Part shown: piece by piece, positions 6,369-10,978 of the stretch
Layout: each line of letters begins with the position of its first letter
How positions within the stretch are numbered: position 1 is the stretch's first letter
Source: Gammaproteobacteria bacterium
GTDB taxonomy: Bacteria > Pseudomonadota > Gammaproteobacteria > UBA6429 > Thiohalophilaceae
Assembly (NCBI GenBank): GCA_011052165.1
Contig: DRJN01000251.1
Span: 1 to 10,978, forward strand
Reading direction: 5' to 3'
DNA length: 10,978 nucleotides
The notes under the pieces: model-generated
Told to the model about the DNA's origin: nothing
What the model saw: the letters and a program-made list of their open reading frames with translations, nothing else
Database searches by the model: none
Position numbers and translations under genes: made by a program

Positions 6369-7424
6369 TTATTTTTTTCCGTTCACCGCCGATTTCATTG
6401 CTTCATCTTTGTAATATTTTGAGTTAACCCTGATCAGGGTCGACTCCCATAAACTGTCAACCAGTTTTTTTCTTGCAAATTCGACCTGTTCTCTCTGCCA
6501 TAAACGTCCGGCTCTGGCTTTTACTTTTTCAAATGGATTCAATACGGATTTTTTTCTGCCTTCCAGTTTGAAAATAGCAATGCCACGCAAAACATTAATC
6601 GGTTTGGATATTTCACCTAATTTTAATTTATCAACGACATCCTGAATTTTTTTTGCCAGCATGCCTTTGTGCAAATAGCCCAGGTCGCCTCCATTTTTGG
6701 CGCTGGAATCGGCCGAATGCAATTTTGCCAACTCGCTGAAATCAGCGCCGCGCTGCAATTTCTTATAAATCTTTCGACCTTCATCCATGGCTTCATCCCA
6801 GGAGGAAACCGGAGAGGAAGGCATGACCTGAAGCAGGATAACCGAAACTTTTAATTGTTCGGGCGAAGTGAATTTCTCCTTATTGTCACGATAATATTTT
6901 CTGCTGTCAGCAGTGCTTACGGCTGGAATTTTGCTGATCTCTTTCTCCAGCTGCATCACAATACTCTCCTTCTTCAACTGCTTCTTGAGACGTGGTACAA
7001 AACGCGCCTTGTATTCGGGCCATTTCTTACTGGCACCATACTGTTTCTCATATTTTTTTACTGTTTCATTCAAGGTCGTGCTGACAAATTTCTCATCAGG
7101 CTTTAATTGTCGGCGCCGTGCTTCCTGTATCATCAGGAGTTTGGTGGCCAGTTCTTTTCCCACATTCCTTCGCACCTCTTCCATTTTTCCTTCTGGAATT
7201 TTTCCATGGTAGAATTTTGACCTTACCGCATTCTGTAGTGTCTGTTTGTACTCTTCGACACTGATCGCCTGTTTGCCGACATAGGCATAAATACCATCAT
7301 CCATTTTTTCCACTTTCATAGCCGCACTGGCATCAGACAGACTCATCACTGAAAGGAGAAATATGCTATACAACACCATTCCACCCCAGGATTTAGAATA
7401 AAAATATTTTACTTTTGTCCTCAC
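6369..7424 (-). CDS. Periplasmic SurA/PpiC-like peptidyl-prolyl isomerase
   Basis: A 351-residue secreted foldase. The signal peptide ends near SDASA (31-35). A Lys/Glu-rich helical SurA-N-like chaperone region (about 50-165) is followed by a parvulin domain (about 188-290) with the signature ADFSELAKLHSADSSAKNGG (227-246) plus DLGYLHKGM, and a helical C-terminal region. The start is GTG at 7424 with AAGG upstream; an ATG at 7379 (residue 16) is an alternative that would shorten only the leader. Two histidines usual in parvulin active sites seem to be replaced: Val195 in KVSVILL (usually SHIL) and Ala283 in GIAIFKL (usually G-x-HIIKL). It may act mainly as a chaperone. Position between the tetrahaem cytochrome and the barrel suggests it helps fold or export one of these (inference). 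Confidence 0.92.
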   Translation of the reverse strand: MRTKVKYFYSKSWGGMVLYSIFLLSVMSLSDASAAMKVEKMDDGIYAYVGKQAISVEEYKQTLQNAVRSKFYHGKIPEGKMEEVRRNVGKELATKLLMIQEARRRQLKPDEKFVSTTLNETVKKYEKQYGASKKWPEYKARFVPRLKKQLKKESIVMQLEKEISKIPAVSTADSRKYYRDNKEKFTSPEQLKVSVILLQVMPSSPVSSWDEAMDEGRKIYKKLQRGADFSELAKLHSADSSAKNGGDLGYLHKGMLAKKIQDVVDKLKLGEISKPINVLRGIAIFKLEGRKKSVLNPFEKVKARAGRLWQREQVEFARKKLVDSLWESTLIRVNSKYYKDEAMKSAVNGKK

Positions 7425-7452
7425 GTTGCACCTTGTTGCTTTTAAGTTACCT

Positions 7453-7495
7453 AAAAGTAAATTGGCCCATAGTGACTCCCATCACCATGGGCCAA
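7453..7495 (-). terminator. Rho-independent terminator after the tetrahaem cytochrome gene
   Basis: On the minus strand TTGGCCCAT (7495-7487) pairs perfectly with ATGGGCCAA (7470-7462). After one mismatch, four more inner base pairs leave a 6-nt loop. The 3' arm is followed by TTTACTTTT, an imperfect U-tract. The hairpin begins 44 nt after the stop codon at 7540, so the tetrahaem cytochrome is probably transcribed alone, with at most partial read-through into the foldase gene. Confidence 0.7.
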
Positions 7496-7539
7496 ACGAC
7501 GTTCATTCATTTTCCGGATTTGCTTCTATTTCCAGGAAA

Positions 7540-8382
7540 TCACTTGGTATGGCACGCCAGACAGACTGCACTGCCTGTATTGGCTATACGCAAGAACGTC
7601 GGGTTAGCGCTGGTATGCGGGTTATGACAACTTGCACATTCGACAAAGGGTTCCGTAGCACCCAGATCGGCCCGGGTATAAAGCTGCATATCTGTCTTTT
7701 CACGAACACCGGTTGTGCCGACAGACGTATCAACCCACCAGACAGGCTTGGCGTTAATCGTAGCCTTATAAGGTTTAATGAAATCAGGATCCGCTGTTGC
7801 ACCACCAAAGGCGCCATCCGCATCGGCTGAGGTCGCACCACCACCGCCATACTGAATGCCGACAGGATGGTCGTTACTCAGATCGGTACCGATATTGACA
7901 ATGCTTCCCGTTGAATAGTTAAGTGAACCCACCTGAGTCGCCGTGGCGGCAGGCCCTGTCCAGGTACCCGCCAAGGCGGAACCCGCCGGATCGTAACCTC
8001 CGGATCCAGGTGCATTGATCATGACATTCATCGCCTGGGTGCCATCATGACAGGAGAGACAGGCAATGGAGACCGAACCTACCGGCGCGACCGCACCATC
8101 AAGGCTGGTGGTTCCTAGAGAATCATACGTGGTATAGGAACTGGAGCTGGACAGAACCCGGTTCCAGAGTGGTACGGAAGCTGAGGTATCCGCGCCGTGT
8201 GGCGTATGGCAGAAAACACAGATAGCCTGGGTGCCATCAAATGTATTCGTGCCTGTACCCGTACTGCCCAGGTTGTGTTTTGTGACAGAGATGCCAGCGT
8301 TTGCGGTGTTAATAGACAGAATTCCCAGCGCTATCACCGCGCCTGCCAACAAATTCATTCGATTTGGTAATTGTATGTTCAT
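7540..8382 (-). CDS. Tetrahaem cytochrome, OmcE-type filament subunit candidate
   Basis: A 280-residue secreted cytochrome. The signal peptide ends TANA|GIS (29/30). Haem motifs are CVFCH 55-59, CLSCH 108-112, CASCH 249-253 and CLACH 274-278. Outside these there are exactly four histidines: His36 (TKHN, near the mature N-terminus), His62 (TPHG), His172 (DHPVG) and His256 (NPHT). That is precisely one distal ligand per haem. The motif order CxxCH-x-PH, PLWNR, CxxCHDG, DHPVG, CxxCHNPH, FLRI, CxxCH matches a widespread tetrahaem family. The long Gly/Ala/Ser/Thr-rich insert between haems 2 and 3 looks like a surface-exposed region. In OmcE filaments a distal histidine is donated by the neighbouring subunit; the lone N-terminal His36 is the natural candidate here (inference). 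Start ATG at 8382 has GGAGG 5 nt upstream. It has its own promoter and terminator, as expected for an abundant structural protein. Confidence 0.93.
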   Translation of the reverse strand: MNIQLPNRMNLLAGAVIALGILSINTANAGISVTKHNLGSTGTGTNTFDGTQAICVFCHTPHGADTSASVPLWNRVLSSSSSYTTYDSLGTTSLDGAVAPVGSVSIACLSCHDGTQAMNVMINAPGSGGYDPAGSALAGTWTGPAATATQVGSLNYSTGSIVNIGTDLSNDHPVGIQYGGGGATSADADGAFGGATADPDFIKPYKATINAKPVWWVDTSVGTTGVREKTDMQLYTRADLGATEPFVECASCHNPHTSANPTFLRIANTGSAVCLACHTK

Positions 8383-8387
8383 AGCCC

Positions 8388-8392
8388 CCTCC
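8388..8392 (-). promoter_or_regulatory. Strong Shine-Dalgarno site of the tetrahaem cytochrome
   Basis: GGAGG on the minus strand (within GGAGGGGG), 5 nt before the ATG at 8382. It is the longest G-rich ribosome binding site in the window, consistent with high expression. Confidence 0.75.
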
Positions 8393-8461
8393 GGCTTTTT
8401 GATCCCATGGTTAAAACATGTCAGGCAATATGCGTCTAAATTTCACAACTACTTAGCACAT

Positions 8462-8477
8462 TGCAATATGTTTGCCA
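8462..8477 (-). promoter_or_regulatory. Candidate sigma-54 (RpoN) promoter of the tetrahaem cytochrome
   Basis: Minus-strand TGGCAAACATATTGCA matches the sigma-54 pattern TGGCA-N6-TTGCA, with GG and GC elements correctly spaced. Transcription would start near 8452, giving a leader of about 70 nt before the ATG at 8382. It lies in the 211-nt gap (8383-8593) after the 18-haem gene, which is otherwise AT-rich and holds no gene or clear terminator. The upstream gap (8478-8593) could hold activator sites, but none was identified. Two TATAAT hexamers nearby (8484-8479, 8498-8493) lack good -35 partners. Confidence 0.6.
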
Positions 8478-8593
8478 GATTATAAGTTTATGATTATACG
8501 AGTATTTGTCTTCATGCCTGCCATATTTGAGAATATTGACCCGCGCCGGCTCCCATAATCGGGAATTTAAAACGCCTCAAAATATAAACTGAC

Positions 8594-10948
8594 TCAAGGC
8601 TTGTATAAATGATGCCGGGTGCGGGATTCTTTCCAGTGAAAATATTTATAGCGAAACAGAGAGTCCTCTCCATGGCAATCACTGCAAAGAAAATACGCGG
8701 TATTCTTGTGACGCAAGAAGCTGGTCATGGCATCCCCTTCCCGGTTGCGACCGGTTCCCTGTTCCGCTTTTGCCGGATCCCACTGATGCGGGTTATGGCA
8801 GGTCGGGCAGGTTATCAAACCCGCCTGCACAGGCTTACCATTGGCATCAAATACTGGGGGAAGAATATTGCCGGCCCGACCACCAAACATACGGCCTTTG
8901 TTAGCGGGAACCATTCGCTTAGGATGCGTCTTTTGGGGTGGAATTTTATTTGCCGCAATATTCCCCTGCTGATGGCAACTGCGACACATGGATTCCATCA
9001 TGTCTTCGCCAGGTCCCAGGGTTCGTGCCCACAACCATTGCGGAATAATCGGTGTATGTACATTGTGACACTGACCACACACCCCGGACTGATCGATATT
9101 CTGACCCTTTTTATTACGCGCCTTTGGCGCCGTTACTCTCAGATCATGATCAGTTTTCAGAATCGTATTCTTGTCCTGATGACAATGAATACAAAGTTTG
9201 GCATCGCCAGCCGCATTGATTCTAAGAAAACTGTTATTGGCCTGACCCTCCACCTCTGCACGATTCCCCGTAAGACTGGCCGGCTTGCCAGGCTGCCACT
9301 GATGCGGGTTATGGCAGGTTGCACAATCCAGCTCACCTCGTTTTGTATCACGGGTTCCATCCCGGAGAAAGGTGGGCAAGCCCGGCTTCACCTTCATTGG
9401 CAATAGATCCAGCTTGATATGTAACGGGTGCATGTGCTCACCGGGTAATTTGTCTTTGGCGCTACCGGTCTTGTTATGGCAGGTCTTGCACATCTTCTCT
9501 ACACCTTCGCGGGATCCTTCGGTTTCCTTAGCCCACATATACGCAGCTTCGCCATTATGTGGAACATGGCAGGCACTGCAGGCACCCGTCTTTTCCGCAG
9601 TCTGCGCATCAACATTTTTCTCATCGGGTGCGCTGATGGAAAGATTGTGCTTTGACAGCTCCACGCTGGCATTCTTTCGATGACAGTTAGTACACAGGCG
9701 GTTGCGGCCATCGTACGCAATACGCAGGAAACTATTGCTGCCATCGCCTTCCAGAGTCCGAGGATCAGGCAATGTACCCGAGACTTTCTTGTGCGACCAT
9801 TTATGCGGATTATGGCAGGTCAAACAGGTGACATTGCCCCCTTTTTTACTGCGTGTGCCGAAGCTATCAAACAAGGGCAGCGGAATAATGGCCGAGAATT
9901 TTTTCGATGCAATATATTTACTCACCCATTTATTTATCGTCGCAGTAATCCCCAGGCGGGAAACGGGAACATTCACTGGATGGGTATAAGTTCCCAATGT
10001 TTTTTTATGCGCAGGACCGTTGCGGGTATGGCAACCCAGACAATAGGACGAAACCGTATCCATCCCTGTCTGAAAATCTCGCGCCCACAGTCGCGGAGTA
10101 TTCGCATCATGGGGAATGTGACAAGCACTGCAGGGACCCGATTCAGCCACAGTTTTGCCGCGAATATTTTTGGTCTCCGGCGCCATAATCCCCATATCGT
10201 GTTTGGTTCCGCGAACGCCGCTCTTATCAGTATGACAGGATGTGCAAAGCCGCGATTCATGATTATCACGTACCAGTAGTTTTTTGACCTCGGAACCATG
10301 GGCCCGGTGACAGGATTGGCAAATCACTTCTTTTTTCTTGCTAAACTTGGATCCGCGCTCACGTAGCGCTTCGGGGATATGCGAGAGTTTTTTATTAACC
10401 GGATGATTACCAGAAGCCAGACCTTTCTTCTTGTTCTCATGACAGATCATACACATGCTGGAATTGATATTCAGAACCCGAAGAAATATCGGCGCTTCTG
10501 TCTGATTCCAGTCCACACCATGCGCAGAATGGCAGGTGCCACAGTATATTTTCCCATCCTCATTGAGTGGAAAAACTTCTTTTCCCTCCACCCGCGACAT
10601 TTTGATATTGGTACTGGGAATGACACCAACAGGATGGGTGTGTTTGCGATTTTTCCACAAAAAACGGGAATCCATAACATAACCATCATGACAGGAAAAA
10701 CACATGCGCTCGGTACTGACGATATCCTGCTTACCACTTTTTTCTACCGGCTTTGGATTATAGGGAATCAAGGTCGAGATATCCTTGCGCTTGAATTCAT
10801 TTAACCACATGATATGGCAGGTTGCGCATTCGCGCTTGGCCGAAGGCAGACGCGCCTCAACCGAAGAGTGATATAGAAAACCTCCTGACAACAGTATCAA
10901 ATACAATATTTGATATGAAAACCATGAACGGCCGACTCTTTTCATCAT
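8594..10948 (-). CDS. 18-haem c-type cytochrome built from repeated tetrahaem modules
   Basis: A 784-residue secreted protein: signal peptide at about 1-32, then 18 CXXCH motifs starting at residues 41, 83, 136, 166, 210, 235, 273, 303, 375, 419, 457, 487, 542, 586, 624, 655, 714 and 755. There is no lipobox. Haems 1-4 form a divergent tetrahaem module, haems 5-6 a half module (NHPVN, CQSCHRAHG, CTSCH), and haems 7-10, 11-14 and 15-18 three clear tandem modules. Each of those has CxxCH-x-[PV]H, [LM]WA[RK], CxxCH, HP, CxxCHNPH-[KQ]W, SFLR, CxxCH. The mature protein is Lys/Arg-rich, unlike the tetrahaem neighbour. Two adjacent ATGs (10948, 10945) are equally possible; the upstream ribosome binding site is weak. 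The window holds only 30 nt upstream, so its promoter is not seen. Likely an electron conduit at or across the outer membrane, or a connector to the tetrahaem filament (inference). Confidence 0.93.
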   Translation of the reverse strand: MMKRVGRSWFSYQILYLILLSGGFLYHSSVEARLPSAKRECATCHIMWLNEFKRKDISTLIPYNPKPVEKSGKQDIVSTERMCFSCHDGYVMDSRFLWKNRKHTHPVGVIPSTNIKMSRVEGKEVFPLNEDGKIYCGTCHSAHGVDWNQTEAPIFLRVLNINSSMCMICHENKKKGLASGNHPVNKKLSHIPEALRERGSKFSKKKEVICQSCHRAHGSEVKKLLVRDNHESRLCTSCHTDKSGVRGTKHDMGIMAPETKNIRGKTVAESGPCSACHIPHDANTPRLWARDFQTGMDTVSSYCLGCHTRNGPAHKKTLGTYTHPVNVPVSRLGITATINKWVSKYIASKKFSAIIPLPLFDSFGTRSKKGGNVTCLTCHNPHKWSHKKVSGTLPDPRTLEGDGSNSFLRIAYDGRNRLCTNCHRKNASVELSKHNLSISAPDEKNVDAQTAEKTGACSACHVPHNGEAAYMWAKETEGSREGVEKMCKTCHNKTGSAKDKLPGEHMHPLHIKLDLLPMKVKPGLPTFLRDGTRDTKRGELDCATCHNPHQWQPGKPASLTGNRAEVEGQANNSFLRINAAGDAKLCIHCHQDKNTILKTDHDLRVTAPKARNKKGQNIDQSGVCGQCHNVHTPIIPQWLWARTLGPGEDMMESMCRSCHQQGNIAANKIPPQKTHPKRMVPANKGRMFGGRAGNILPPVFDANGKPVQAGLITCPTCHNPHQWDPAKAEQGTGRNREGDAMTSFLRHKNTAYFLCSDCHGEDSLFRYKYFHWKESRTRHHLYKP
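8672..10204 (-). repeat. Three tandem His-linker plus tetrahaem repeats within the 18-haem gene
   Basis: Three protein-level repeats of about 160-175 residues: residues 249-423 (10204-9680), 433-590 (9652-9179) and 600-759 (9151-8672). Each opens with a His linker (KHDMGIMAPETKN, KHNLSISAPDEKN, DHDLRVTAPKARN). Then come haem spacings of about 30, 55-72 and 41-44 residues. Each repeat has four motif-bound histidines and four candidate distal ones: 250/280/323/382, 434/464/507/549 and 601/631/675/721. The DNA copies are diverged, so this is old internal duplication. Confidence 0.88.
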
Positions 10949-10978
10949 TATTTCTGCAACTGAAATACGGCAACCCGA

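Noticed and set aside
7540..8382. Assignment of the tetrahaem protein as OmcS or OmcZ
   Set aside because: OmcS has six haems and OmcZ eight. This protein has four, and only the OmcE-type class fits the count; no gene symbol is given because identity was not tested.
8479..8498. Two TATAAT hexamers as sigma-70 -10 boxes for the tetrahaem gene
   Set aside because: Neither has a reasonable -35 hexamer at 16-18 nt in this AT-rich stretch. The sigma-54 pattern at 8462-8477 is more specific.
8525..8575. Weak GC-rich inverted repeats after the 18-haem gene as a terminator
   Set aside because: Stems are only 3-4 bp (such as TCCC/GGGA) and no U-tract follows, so no terminator is called.
8609..9406. 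Long plus-strand reading frame of 265 codons opposite the 18-haem cytochrome
   Set aside because: It is the shadow of the repeated CXXCH coding sequence. The minus strand has 18 haem motifs and a signal peptide, while the plus-strand product has no recognisable domain or leader. The same applies to the plus-strand frame at 9680-10279.
8594..10948. Tandem repeats in the 18-haem gene as a CRISPR array or DNA satellite
   Set aside because: The repeats are long, in frame and conserved only at protein level; they are cytochrome modules.

Overview
The window reads as one outer-surface electron-transfer locus of a Gram-negative bacterium. Every recognisable gene lies on the minus strand, so transcription runs from high to low coordinates. 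The genes encode six secreted c-type cytochromes with 34 CXXCH haem-attachment motifs in total (18 + 4 + 3 + 3 + 3 + 3), a predicted outer-membrane beta-barrel, a periplasmic parvulin-type peptidyl-prolyl isomerase, a cytochrome-free helical secreted protein, and two lipoproteins with NHL-type beta-propeller repeats. Moderate GC, signal peptides, lipoboxes, a beta-barrel and a REP/MITE-like palindrome suggest a proteobacterium, perhaps gammaproteobacterial. The species cannot be named from the sequence.

Layout in transcription order. (1) 10948-8594: an 18-haem cytochrome that carries three tandem copies of a tetrahaem module. (2) 8382-7540: a tetrahaem cytochrome of the same module type, whose histidine content fits the OmcE class of extracellular cytochrome filaments. 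It has a good sigma-54-type promoter (8477-8462), a strong ribosome binding site and its own downstream hairpin terminator, so it looks monocistronic and separately controlled. (3) 7424-6369: SurA/PpiC-like foldase. (4) 6296-4557: outer-membrane beta-barrel. (5) 4560-4439: a 122-bp palindromic repeat that separates two transcription units. (6) 4384-1 and beyond: a tight operon in the order short trihaem, long trihaem, helical protein, long trihaem, short trihaem, NHL lipoprotein, NHL lipoprotein. The last gene runs off the window edge.

Working model (inference). Small periplasmic trihaem c7-type cytochromes collect electrons from the inner membrane. A barrel plus multihaem cytochrome carries them through the outer membrane. 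The tetrahaem protein polymerises into an extracellular cytochrome wire with help from the foldase and possibly the propeller lipoproteins. The most striking features are the fused 18-haem version of the wire module next to the single-module protein, with the polymer-linking histidine apparently turned into an intramolecular linker, and the mirror-image order of the trihaem paralogues around a non-haem helical protein. No tRNA, rRNA, CRISPR array or transposase was seen.
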